From positions 106,176 to 170,175 of the forward strand of contig CAJVZD010000001.1 of the NCBI GenBank assembly GCA_913019905.1: a DNA stretch of 64,000 nucleotides, in the 5' to 3' direction. This document shows, piece after piece, positions 19,048 to 27,167 of this stretch (positions are counted from its first letter, which is position 1; the number at the start of each line of letters is the position of its first letter). The position numbers were made by a program, and so were the translations under genes. This DNA is from an uncultured Cellvibrionales bacterium. Its GTDB lineage: Bacteria > Pseudomonadota > Gammaproteobacteria > Pseudomonadales > Dasaniaceae. The notes beneath the pieces were generated by a model. That model saw only the letters and a program-made list of their open reading frames with translations. It was not told where the DNA came from and did not search any database.

Positions 19048-19065
19048 TGTTAAGAAATGATAAAG
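19048..19065 (-). promoter_or_regulatory. Candidate Pho box upstream of pstS
   Basis: On the minus strand CTTTATC-ATTT-CTTAACA forms a 7+4+7 direct repeat with the 11-base period of PhoB sites. The half-sites are diverged from the E. coli consensus CTGTCAT, but the same CTT-start pattern recurs before the porin and phoB. PhoB binding is inferred from position, period and shared pattern. Confidence 0.6.
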
Positions 19066-19120
19066 ATCGCAACGGTAAAAGAGATTTAAGTTCCCAGTAC
19101 CATTGCGCTGGTTCGTTCTG

Positions 19121-20098
19121 TTAAAACTTTATTTCGTAGCCGATCGCAAGACTGGAGTCATCATCGCTACTGCTGTTACGATCGCGCTCCACGACACTGT
19201 AATAGGCGAAAATTTTCGCTTTTTTGTTGAGCTTTTTATCGACACCTATCGACATTTGAGTATCTTCATTGTCGTTACTGTAGTCAGTGCTACCAAGTTG
19301 TGCTTTGATAATCCAGCCATCATTGAATGTATGCTGGCCGCTGATTAACAACGAGTCCTCTTCAGAAGAACCGTCAATCTTTTTCGCGTCCTGCCATATA
19401 ATACCGACCGAGCTATCACCTAATGAGAAATCGGCAGCAATTCGTGTTACATCCTGCGAATCGACATCATCGTTTCTAGCTACAGCTGCTACAATCCAGT
19501 CATTTTTGTAGCTAACGGATATTGACGTTCCGTCTGCGGGGCCATCATTGCCAGACGATCCTTTCGAGTCTTCTCCGGGAATCATTGCAACGGTTGCCTG
19601 GAACCCGCTTGCAGAAGGCGTGGTATACATAACAATATTGCTAGATCGATCTTCCCCCTCCATATAATTTTTAATGTCACCCAGTACCTGATCATTAAAT
19701 CGGTCAATTTTTCCTTGCGCCATTTTTAGAGGAGTATCGTGTTTTCCTGCGATTAGCGTTCCGAAAGAACCTTCGAGCCCTGCGTAGATATTGCGTTGTT
19801 CGAAAGTATCACTACCCTTGCTCGAACTGCTGGAGCCGTCGTCGATATGGACTTCATACTCCATTTTGAAGATCGCGTTCAGGTTGTCGGAGATCTCATA
19901 TTTTCCTTTTACCCCAAGTCTCGATGCGTTCGAGTTTAGCTGCCACTCGTCGACATTTGTACTGCGACTCTGTTCCTCGATTTTATTGAGAGTGAGATTA
20001 GCCTTGCCATAAATGATCACACTCTGTGACTCGGCAAAACAGTTAGGCATCAGCATCGATGTGGTGATTGCAGTTAATGACAGCCAAACTTTCTTCAT
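19121..20098 (-). CDS. Outer-membrane porin (Gram-negative general porin, porin_4 type)
   Basis: A 325-residue beta-barrel porin. The signal peptide covers residues 1 to about 22 (ending NCFA). The mature start SVIIYGKANLTLN and the SRLGVKGKYEISDNLNAIFKMEYE block are standard for trimeric 16-strand porins, and the chain ends in phenylalanine, the expected assembly signal. The NIYAGLEGSFGTLIAGKHDTPLK segment holds the early constriction loop region. Between pstS and phoR, with a Pho-box-like repeat upstream, it is probably a phosphate-starvation-induced porin. It is not visibly an OprP/OprO homologue, so anion selectivity is not shown. Confidence 0.88.
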   Translation of the reverse strand: MKKVWLSLTAITTSMLMPNCFAESQSVIIYGKANLTLNKIEEQSRSTNVDEWQLNSNASRLGVKGKYEISDNLNAIFKMEYEVHIDDGSSSSSKGSDTFEQRNIYAGLEGSFGTLIAGKHDTPLKMAQGKIDRFNDQVLGDIKNYMEGEDRSSNIVMYTTPSASGFQATVAMIPGEDSKGSSGNDGPADGTSISVSYKNDWIVAAVARNDDVDSQDVTRIAADFSLGDSSVGIIWQDAKKIDGSSEEDSLLISGQHTFNDGWIIKAQLGSTDYSNDNEDTQMSIGVDKKLNKKAKIFAYYSVVERDRNSSSDDDSSLAIGYEIKF

Positions 20099-20177
20099 AT
20101 TTTTTCCCCTTTGTTAAGATTGAACACATTATTCTCATCCGCGATTAAGCTTAGATGTGATAATTATCGTCAACTGG

Positions 20178-20206
20178 GATAAAGAAAAGATTAAGAAAAT
20201 GTGAAG
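20178..20206 (-). promoter_or_regulatory. Candidate triple Pho box upstream of the porin gene
   Basis: Three 7-base units on the minus strand, CTTCACA, CTTAATC and CTTTATC, are each separated by TTTT, giving an 11-base period over 29 bases. Spacing and unit shape match tandem PhoB sites, with half-sites diverged from CTGTCAT. It is the clearest of the three sites in this region and lies about 80 bases before the porin start. Confidence 0.62.
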
Positions 20207-20294
20207 GAATTATTAAAAAATGAAGATCGTATGAAATTTTAAAGAAATATTTGTGACAAAATGTGATCCGGTAAGAATTCTCTTAGAATCACTT

Positions 20295-22088
20295 CTACGC
20301 CGTGGGCAAGGTAACGACAAAAGTTGATCCGGAGCCTGAATCACTTGCCAGTGAAACAGACCCGCCGTGTTGTTCCGCAATATTTTTCACAATGGATAAA
20401 CCCAAGCCGGTCCCTCCCAGTTCTCTTGACCTGGCCTTGTCGACACGATAGAAACGTTCGAAAATTCTCTGTTGATTTTGCGGGCTAATACCGATGCCGG
20501 AGTCGACCACTGACAGACGAACCCAACCCTTTTCGCCTAAAAGCGACACATCGACATGGCCACCTTCAGGGGTATATTTCACTGCATTGTCTAATAAGTT
20601 ATCAACCAGTTGACTCAGTTCTTGTTGATCGCCGTTAACGGTAATTTTCTCTGTGTCGGATGAAGATACGTAGCTAAGGATTAACTGTTTTTCCTGGCAA
20701 GATGATCGGCACGCATCGACACATCGTCTCACGGTTGCGGAAAAATCAAAGGATTGAAAAGTCCTTTTGTCCTGACCTGATTCCAGTCGCGAAATCGCGA
20801 GTAAATCGGTCACCAATGAAGAAAGCCTCATACTTTGGGCGTGAATTTTTCCAACGAAATTGTTCCTGACGCCGCTACCCATACTTTCATCGTCAATAAT
20901 AGTTTCTGTTAGCCCGCGAATTGCCGTGATTGGAGTCTTCAGTTCGTGCGAGGCATTGGCAACGAAATCCCGTCTGATTCGCTCTAAACGGTCAATTTCA
21001 GATATGTCGTTCAATACAATCACTGCACCAATAGGTCCTTGATCGGTATCTTGCAAAGAGGCCGCATAGATATCGACCACTAGGTCCCCAACCGCTGACG
21101 GTTGTCGTAATTGCGATTTGACAACGCAATCATTTTCCATAGCCCGTTCCAGGGATTCATTAATTTCCTTCGCTCGAACTTGTTCCCAGATCGGTCTATC
21201 CAAACAATCCTCTAAGGAAAGGCCAAGAAGATTCGCGGCAGCTTGATTGATATGATTTATTTTTTGATGTTGGTCAACCGCGATAACTCCTTCAACCATG
21301 CCTTCAAAAATTCTACTAAGCCGGTTATGGTCCGTTGTAATTCTTGTCATTCTTACGACGGAGTTCCGAGCCATACGATTAAAGGCTTTTGCTAAAACAC
21401 TAATTTCGTCATTCGAATCAATACTAATTCTTTGTTCGTAATCGCCATTAGAAATAGCCTTGGCAACCTCAGTCATTTTGCTAAGTGGATCGGAGAATGT
21501 TTTTGCTAAATAGAAACCCAATAAGAGTGCCGATATAGCTGCTACGCCAGCACCAAATAAAACAATGACACGCAGCTGACCTATTTTTTCATCGATGGCT
21601 TCCAGTGGTACGGATACCCTAACAAAGCCAATAAGGTTCTCGTTATCGGTAAGTCTCAATGCCCTATACATCATCTGATGATTCAGCGTATCGCTATAGC
21701 GTGACGCGCTCGCATAACCTTTGGTCCGCGCATCGATAACTTCCGGTCGTGACGAGTGGTTGTCCATATTGAGCGGCCGTTCTTGAGAGTCTGCGATAAC
21801 CGTACCATCTGCAGATATGACACTAAGGCGACTTCCGGTATTTTCCCCCAACTCGGTAATGATGCCTTGCAACGAAACAGTTGTCGGATTGTTTTGCGCG
21901 TATTCGAGCAACGCAGGTCTCGCAATTTCGGCCAATAGCTCTGACCTTATAGCCAAGGAATAATTGATTTCTTGCAGGCTGTTTTGCGCGACTTGACGCG
22001 ATATTAACACGCCAACTATTACCGTCGATATGATGATGACCGCAATGTAGCCGGTATAAAGCCGCCAAAATATACGTGAGCGAAACAT
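20295..22088 (-). CDS. phoR: Phosphate-regulon sensor histidine kinase PhoR
   Basis: A 597-residue membrane kinase that phosphorylates PhoB. In order: a transmembrane helix at about 9-29, a periplasmic domain at about 32-168, a second helix at about 172-194, a HAMP linker to about 245, a PAS domain at about 255-365, and the kinase core. The phosphoacceptor is His381 in ASHELKTPITAI. The N box (DNLLDNAVKYTPEGG), G1 (DSGIGIS), F box and G2 (GGTGLGLSIV) are intact. E. coli PhoR is about 430 residues and lacks a sizeable periplasmic domain; this longer layout resembles the Bacillus-type PhoR. It follows phoB by 62 bases. Confidence 0.92.
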   Translation of the reverse strand: MFRSRIFWRLYTGYIAVIIISTVIVGVLISRQVAQNSLQEINYSLAIRSELLAEIARPALLEYAQNNPTTVSLQGIITELGENTGSRLSVISADGTVIADSQERPLNMDNHSSRPEVIDARTKGYASASRYSDTLNHQMMYRALRLTDNENLIGFVRVSVPLEAIDEKIGQLRVIVLFGAGVAAISALLLGFYLAKTFSDPLSKMTEVAKAISNGDYEQRISIDSNDEISVLAKAFNRMARNSVVRMTRITTDHNRLSRIFEGMVEGVIAVDQHQKINHINQAAANLLGLSLEDCLDRPIWEQVRAKEINESLERAMENDCVVKSQLRQPSAVGDLVVDIYAASLQDTDQGPIGAVIVLNDISEIDRLERIRRDFVANASHELKTPITAIRGLTETIIDDESMGSGVRNNFVGKIHAQSMRLSSLVTDLLAISRLESGQDKRTFQSFDFSATVRRCVDACRSSCQEKQLILSYVSSSDTEKITVNGDQQELSQLVDNLLDNAVKYTPEGGHVDVSLLGEKGWVRLSVVDSGIGISPQNQQRIFERFYRVDKARSRELGGTGLGLSIVKNIAEQHGGSVSLASDSGSGSTFVVTLPTA

Positions 22089-22150
22089 GTTATTTTAATA
22101 GACCTCAAAATAGTTGGTATAAAATTCTCTTTTTGCGCTTTCGAAAAGAA

Positions 22151-22846
22151 CTATGAGATCTCTTTAAACCGATACCCAACACCACGGATTGTCTCGATGT
22201 AGTGATTACTCTCACCTATTTTTTTTCTAATAGCCCTGATATGAACGTCGATATTTCGATCCACAACAACGACATCATTTCCGAAGGCTTGATTTAGCAA
22301 TTGTTCGCGGGAAAATACGCGACCAGAGTGGCTGGCCAGGTAAGAAAGTAAGCGAAATTCTGTCGCCGTCATTTTGATTTCACAATCACTACGGCTAACC
22401 TTGTGTTTGTCTATGTCGATTTCTAGATCGTCGATCTTAACGTGATTTTTTTTTCGATCTGCATCGGAAACCTCGATACGCCTTAATACCGCTTTTACTC
22501 GAGCAATGAGTTCCTTTGGGCTGAACGGCTTTGTCACATAATCATCGGCGCCCATACCTAGACCGAGAACAATATCACTTTCCTCACCTTTTGCTGTAAC
22601 CATGATAATAGGAATGTCCTGCGTTTTTACATCCGCCTTTAGAGCGCGACAAATTTCTAAACCATCCATGCCGGGTAACATTAAGTCGAGCAATACCAAA
22701 TCGGGAATTGTCTTTTGAATCAAATTGAGGCCACTGGTACCCTCTAGCGAAGTGGCGACCTCAAAGCCCTCTCGCTTTAAGTTGTAGCTAAAGACTTCCA
22801 GAATGTCCGGCTCATCTTCTACAATAACAATTTTTTTCCGTGACAT
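22151..22846 (-). CDS. phoB: Phosphate-regulon response regulator PhoB
   Basis: A 231-residue OmpR/PhoB-type regulator. The receiver domain (about 1-120) has the acidic pair at residues 11-12, the phosphorylated Asp54 in VLLDLMLPGMDG and the conserved lysine in TKPFSPKEL. The winged-helix DNA-binding domain (about 130-229) includes MTATEFRLLSYLASHSGRVFSREQLL and the recognition helix VDRNIDVHIRAIRKKIG. It forms an operon with phoR and is itself preceded by a candidate Pho box, which fits positive autoregulation. Confidence 0.95.
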   Translation of the reverse strand: MSRKKIVIVEDEPDILEVFSYNLKREGFEVATSLEGTSGLNLIQKTIPDLVLLDLMLPGMDGLEICRALKADVKTQDIPIIMVTAKGEESDIVLGLGMGADDYVTKPFSPKELIARVKAVLRRIEVSDADRKKNHVKIDDLEIDIDKHKVSRSDCEIKMTATEFRLLSYLASHSGRVFSREQLLNQAFGNDVVVVDRNIDVHIRAIRKKIGESNHYIETIRGVGYRFKEIS

Positions 22847-22894
22847 AATTTACTTGTTAACGATTTTGGATAAAGGGAAAGATTAACATAGCTT

Positions 22895-22912
22895 TGTGAA
22901 GATTAGATTAAG
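22895..22912 (-). promoter_or_regulatory. Candidate Pho box upstream of phoB
   Basis: On the minus strand CTTAATC-TAAT-CTTCACA forms a 7+4+7 repeat about 50-65 bases before the phoB start. Both half-sites are identical to units in the triple repeat upstream of the porin. This recurrence is the main argument that it is a real PhoB site. Confidence 0.6.
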
Positions 22913-23122
22913 AACCCGGACAAGGAAATTCATGGTTTTCTATGTCTATGTTCTCTTTTAGCGATGGTGTGTTTTGGCAAATGCGAAGCAGAAATGATAA
23001 GCTCATTAGATTGCTAAGGGATTCTGTCGATTTTCCCACCAATACTTGACAGGAAAAATCTGGTCTGAACTTCAGTCAGCAGTCTGTCAATCCAGACATA
23101 CCCAGAGCTCTACATATAAAGA

Positions 23123-23713
23123 TCATCGTTTTTTCCAAACCAAAAGCTGATTGTTGGCCGGCATCACATGATCGTTCAATAGATAGAGGCCCGCTTCTTT
23201 TGCCAGTCTATCAATAGCCTCAAAATTACGAATACCACTGTCAGGATCTCGGGTTTTTAGCCATTGGTCGAAGGTGCGATTACTGTCGCTACTGTAATTA
23301 TTGTTGTAATTGAAGGGACCATATAGACAGAAAATCCCTTGCGGTTTTAATACAGATTGCAAGGATGTAAATAATTTTTCAACTTCCTGCCATGACATGA
23401 TGTGCACGGTGTTTGCGGAAAAAATTGCCGATGTCGCTGTTACCGGCCAAATATCGTTGACATCAAGCTTAAGCGGTTGCAGCAAATTACTGGGTCCTTC
23501 TTGCTCAATCCGGCCAATAAGACCTTCCAGATATTCTTCCCTATCCGTTGGCTGCCACTGTATATGCTTAAGATTTTCTGAAAAATAGACCGCGTGTTGC
23601 CCCGTGCCACTACCAATTTCCAATACGGAATCTCTGTCGACAAAACAGCTCCGTAAAACAGCGAGTATGGCTCTCTTATTGTTTTCACAAGCTTGGGAAA
23701 AGGGGAGGTTCAT
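23123..23713 (-). CDS. SAM-dependent methyltransferase, DUF938 family
   Basis: A 196-residue class I methyltransferase-like protein. The SAM-binding motif I is VLEIGSGTGQHAVYF (about residues 30-44), followed by WQPTDREEYLEGL, the DUF938 signature. ANTVHIMSWQEVEKLF and GPFNYNNNYSSDSN are also typical. The substrate is not known for this family. It lies two bases after a response regulator gene on the same strand, so the two are co-transcribed. The significance of that pairing is unclear. Confidence 0.88.
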   Translation of the reverse strand: MNLPFSQACENNKRAILAVLRSCFVDRDSVLEIGSGTGQHAVYFSENLKHIQWQPTDREEYLEGLIGRIEQEGPSNLLQPLKLDVNDIWPVTATSAIFSANTVHIMSWQEVEKLFTSLQSVLKPQGIFCLYGPFNYNNNYSSDSNRTFDQWLKTRDPDSGIRNFEAIDRLAKEAGLYLLNDHVMPANNQLLVWKKR

Positions 23714-23715
23714 AG

Positions 23716-24591
23716 TTACAGTGTCGCGATATAGCGTGATAGATGCTCCAGCTTGGCCGGGTCATCGTCGACAAAACGTATCATTAATTTTAACACCCCC
23801 GCATCAATTCTATTTTCTGCAGCCTGTATGCTGTGAACGTAACCATTGAGTCGTGCTACGTCCTCTCCATCATTTTGGACAATGCTGATAACAACCGTTT
23901 CCAGAATAGCGGGTAAGTCGTTGCCTCGTTTTATAGCACCATTCAATTGCTGCAAAGATATATCATTGATGACGCATTGACAGTTAAACCCGGCGAAAGT
24001 CAACAAAGCCTGACCGCGAGCTTTTGCCGATTTACCTTTTGAACTGGCAAGCGGTTTAGCGGCACTGCTCGGCATCACTTCCGGAGCTTTATCGGCGTGC
24101 GTGATTTTAGCTTGCGGCGCTTTAGGAATATCGGAACTGCCGGTTAACACTGACAAACTCGCACCCCCGAAGCCACTGGCAGACTCCGGGACCAGCGCTT
24201 TTGCATCCTTACCGACTTTTTTTAGTGCTTTGATCACTTTGTTGGCTAAGGACTCGGGCTTAAATGGTTTGCCCAAATAGTCGCTAACACCCGCTTCAAC
24301 AGCCTTGATGATGAAATCGCGCTCTCCGCGACTGGTAACCATAATAAATGGGATGTCCGAATAGTCGTCGCTCGTTCTGATCCACTTTAGAAATTCTTCG
24401 CCGGTCATTTCAGGCATTTCCCAGTCACAAAGAATGAGATCCACCCGGTTTGTTTTCAACAGAGACTGTGCTTTTCTCGCACTCGCGGCATCCAGAACCT
24501 CACAACCGGGAAACAGGTCCCGCAGGTTTCTTTTTAACAGGTCGCGAATAAACGTAGCATCGTCAACGACTAAAAATTTTATTCCTTTCAC
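23716..24591 (-). CDS. Response regulator with CheY-like receiver and degenerate PilZ-like C-terminal domain
   Basis: A 291-residue protein. The receiver domain (about 1-125) has the acidic pair at 10-11, the phosphorylated Asp56 in LILCDWEMPEMTG and the conserved lysine in LGKPFKPESL. A linker of about 60 residues rich in Ala, Ser and Lys follows. Residues about 195-290 resemble a PilZ fold: a beta-rich start, INDISLQQL in the place of the DxSxxG motif, and RFVDDDPAKLEHLSRYI at the end. The RxxxR motif for cyclic di-GMP is not present, so binding is doubtful. It lies two bases upstream of the DUF938 gene. Its cognate kinase is not in the window. Confidence 0.8.
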   Translation of the reverse strand: MKGIKFLVVDDATFIRDLLKRNLRDLFPGCEVLDAASARKAQSLLKTNRVDLILCDWEMPEMTGEEFLKWIRTSDDYSDIPFIMVTSRGERDFIIKAVEAGVSDYLGKPFKPESLANKVIKALKKVGKDAKALVPESASGFGGASLSVLTGSSDIPKAPQAKITHADKAPEVMPSSAAKPLASSKGKSAKARGQALLTFAGFNCQCVINDISLQQLNGAIKRGNDLPAILETVVISIVQNDGEDVARLNGYVHSIQAAENRIDAGVLKLMIRFVDDDPAKLEHLSRYIATL

Positions 24592-24644
24592 AGCACACCC
24601 AGTTGGATTATAAAAAGAAATTCTCTATATATTCATATAAGGAC

Positions 24645-25424
24645 TCAGACAGCGGCAGGATCTCGGGTAAAGGTCCAGTCGCGGGCTGACGACAAGCTTT
24701 CGTTATATCGATATCCAGCGACGTCAAACTGCTTAATGTCTTCAACCTTGGTAATTTTATTTTTAATAATATACGCACTCATCATGCCGCGAGCTTTCTT
24801 AGCATAGAAGCTGATGATTTTGAATTTCTCATTTTTTAGGTCTTTAAAAACCGGGGTAATGACATCACCGTGTAAGGCTTTCTTATCAATGACCTTGAAG
24901 TATTCATTCGATGCCAAATTCAGCAATACCGATGACTTAGACACTTTTAATTGCGCGTTGACCGCACAAGTCAGATCGTCGGCCCAAACCTGGTATAGGT
25001 TTCTACCACCCGTATATTGAAATTTCGAACCCATTTCCAAACGATAGGGTTGGATCAAATCGAGCGGGCGCAATAAACCATAGAGTCCGGAAAGAATTCG
25101 CAGGTGTTTTTGAGCAAACCTAAAATCCTTTGCCGTAAAGGTATTTGCTTCCAGGCCGGTATAAACATCACCTTGAAAGGCAAGTATCGCCTGCTTGGCA
25201 TTTTTACTATCAAAGGGCGTATGCCAATTTAGAAATCGTTCAAAATTGAGCTGTCCGAGCTTCTCGCTAATTCCCATCAAACTGGAGATGTCTTCAGGTG
25301 ACAGTTTTCTCAACTGAGCGATAAGTTTTTCTGACTGAGGCAGAAATGCGGGCACGGAAGAAACTTTTGTCGTTGGCAAGGACTCGAAATCGAGTGTTTT
25401 TGCCGGTGAAATAACCATTAACAT
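24645..25424 (-). CDS. yaaA: Peroxide stress protein YaaA (DUF328 family)
   Basis: A 259-residue cytosolic protein. The N-terminus MLMVISPAKTLDFES is diagnostic. The central block FQGDVYTGLEANTF, then LRILSGLYGLLRPLDLIQPYRLEMG, and the C-terminal FYAKKARGMMSAYII are all family hallmarks. In E. coli YaaA limits iron-driven oxidative damage under peroxide stress. Length matches the family. It is downstream of the DUF4265-like gene on the same strand, with a 56-base gap. Confidence 0.95.
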   Translation of the reverse strand: MLMVISPAKTLDFESLPTTKVSSVPAFLPQSEKLIAQLRKLSPEDISSLMGISEKLGQLNFERFLNWHTPFDSKNAKQAILAFQGDVYTGLEANTFTAKDFRFAQKHLRILSGLYGLLRPLDLIQPYRLEMGSKFQYTGGRNLYQVWADDLTCAVNAQLKVSKSSVLLNLASNEYFKVIDKKALHGDVITPVFKDLKNEKFKIISFYAKKARGMMSAYIIKNKITKVEDIKQFDVAGYRYNESLSSARDWTFTRDPAAV

Positions 25425-25480
25425 ATTTATTGTTCAACTCTGCAGCGGTGACTTTACTTAGGCTTACTCTAACGGTGGCT

Positions 25481-26017
25481 TCATTCTGAAGCGAGGATTG
25501 CCTGCCACCAATTTAAAGGTTCGCCACTTTCCGGATCATAGACGTTGCCGTAGAACCAGGCAGCGTCTCCATATTTTTGTACTCGATCATTGAGTAGTTC
25601 CTCAATGGTATTGAATCCGCAACTAACGTGGATACTATATACCAACGCATTGGGTTCTTTGACGTCCAGGTCGCCATCCAGCTTTTCGAATTCCGGGGTT
25701 AACAATTGTTCCAATCGGTCGATGTTCTTTTTGCAAAAGATGCGAATACTTAAGTTACCGCCATTTTGCAACATCTTAAATGCGCCCTTCGGACTGTCCA
25801 TTTTTTCGATCACATCGGCTCGCGCAATGCCTCGGACAAATACAGGTGACTTTAGTATCTGAAAACTATTCGCTTTCTTTTGCGACGACACCAGCACCCT
25901 CTCAATAATAACCTCACCGTTAGGATGTTGTCCGGCCAACAATTCAATCGTTTGCTCGCCGCCTATCATACCGGTTTTAGATGGTTTCATCTGAGACTTA
26001 TCGGCTTCCATAATCAT
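25481..26017 (-). CDS. DUF4265-like protein of unknown function
   Basis: A 178-residue cytosolic protein. The central part with PVFVRGIARADVIE and the following charged strand region resembles DUF4265, whose role is unknown. The C-terminal half has a conserved-looking segment with SCGFNTIEELLNDRVQKYG and ends in NWWQAI. No Shine-Dalgarno sequence is clear before the first ATG (26017) or the second (26011), so the start is uncertain. It lies just upstream of yaaA on the same strand. Confidence 0.6.
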   Translation of the reverse strand: MIMEADKSQMKPSKTGMIGGEQTIELLAGQHPNGEVIIERVLVSSQKKANSFQILKSPVFVRGIARADVIEKMDSPKGAFKMLQNGGNLSIRIFCKKNIDRLEQLLTPEFEKLDGDLDVKEPNALVYSIHVSCGFNTIEELLNDRVQKYGDAAWFYGNVYDPESGEPLNWWQAILASE

Positions 26018-26171
26018 CGCAATGTTAGAGGTTATAAGGACACAGCATTCGCATTTTCAAATTGCAACACGCTGAGATCTTAGGAACGAGTATCTTGAAA
26101 GCACTCGCCGAATTGGGCAAAAAAGAATCTTAGTCAGTTGGATAGGCGGCGAAAGAGCATTATTGTGAGTC

Positions 26172-26399
26172 TTAACAAACGTAGATACCGTTGCTTCGCC
26201 GCCGCTCACATTCTCTCTCATAGTTTTTACACACTTGAATCATCGCCGTCGACAGGGAATCACCATAGCAATCTGAAGATTTTGCCGCCAGCTCATCGTC
26301 AGGCATGTCTTCCCATTTGCTATTACAGCCAGACAATAAAATGGCTGATATCAACAGGGGGATATGGACTTTGGATAAACATCTTTTTAACATTATCAT
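26172..26399 (-). CDS. Small predicted lipoprotein
   Basis: A 75-residue protein starting at the ATG at 26399, with GCGGGAC upstream; a TTG at 26411 would extend it by four residues. The N-terminus is basic, then hydrophobic, and ends in a clear lipobox LLSGC, so the protein should be lipid-anchored after signal peptidase II cleavage. The mature part is short, acidic then basic, with four further cysteines that could form disulfides. I do not recognise a family. Aspartate at position +2 is absent (Asn), so outer-membrane sorting is likely. Confidence 0.65.
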   Translation of the reverse strand: MIMLKRCLSKVHIPLLISAILLSGCNSKWEDMPDDELAAKSSDCYGDSLSTAMIQVCKNYERECERRRSNGIYVC

Positions 26400-26649
26400 T
26401 TTGTCCCGCAAATAGGTGCTGGTATTTTAAATGATGGGAAGGGCAAATAACCAACATAGTAAAATTTTGGTCTTTGTCAATGACATCAATGGATGACCGC
26501 ACTTTAACAGATTCGACCAGCCTGTGGCCAGTTTAGTAGTTCGGTGCTTTTATTTAACATTGCGACATAAAGCTTCCGTGCTATGGCTGAGCGGCTCCGC
26601 TATAATGCCGCAACAATAAAACAGCCGCTAAACCAGCGGAAATAAAACT

Positions 26650-27162
26650 ATGGCTATAATTCGTACGATCCAACAATCGATCGATAACTTTACCGAAATG
26701 TCAGGGCGGCTATTGCTCTGGCTCACAATTCTGATGATGGTCGTCGTTTGTATTGTTGTTACGCTTCGCTACGTCTTTCTTGTCGGTTCAATAGGGCTTC
26801 AAGAGCTTACTATCTACTTACACGGTAGTGTTTTTATGCTCGGAGCGGCGTACACCCTCAAACACAACGGGCATGTCCGCGTCGACATTTTCTATCGCAA
26901 CTTTTCCGAACGGCGCCAAGCGTGGGTTAACAGTGTCGGCGGTATTATTTTTCTATTACCGCTATGTGTTTACATCTTTATCATAAGCTGGGAATTTGTC
27001 GCTCAATCCTGGGACATTCTGGAAGTTTCGCCGGAACCGGGAGGAATTCCTGCTGTGTTCTTATTAAAGACCCTGATTCCCTGCATGGCTGTTAACCTGG
27101 CGCTGCAAGCGGTCGCTGAGATTCTACGCAACGCTTTGATATTGATCGAGGATAGACACTAA
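26650..27162 (+). CDS. TRAP transporter small permease (DctQ family)
   Basis: A 170-residue inner-membrane protein with four predicted helices, the small subunit of a tripartite ATP-independent periplasmic transporter. The segments LQELTIYLHGSVFMLGAAYTLKHNGHVRVDIFY and PEPGGIPAVFLLKTLIPCMAVNLALQ are standard for the mannitol/chloroaromatic-acid-like DctQ branch. It is followed by the large permease gene after five bases. The matching binding protein is probably the DctP-like gene at 29224-30384, which is on the opposite strand. Confidence 0.92.
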   Translation: MAIIRTIQQSIDNFTEMSGRLLLWLTILMMVVVCIVVTLRYVFLVGSIGLQELTIYLHGSVFMLGAAYTLKHNGHVRVDIFYRNFSERRQAWVNSVGGIIFLLPLCVYIFIISWEFVAQSWDILEVSPEPGGIPAVFLLKTLIPCMAVNLALQAVAEILRNALILIEDRH

Positions 27163-27167
27163 ACGCC

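Noticed and set aside
26145-26203. Inverted repeat GGCGGCGAA/TTCGCCGCC with a 41-base spacer
   Set aside because: The right arm lies inside the lipoprotein coding sequence and the spacer is long, so it may be chance.
26138-26434. 98-codon plus-strand frame
   Set aside because: It is antisense to the small lipoprotein, whose lipobox and signal peptide are more convincing.
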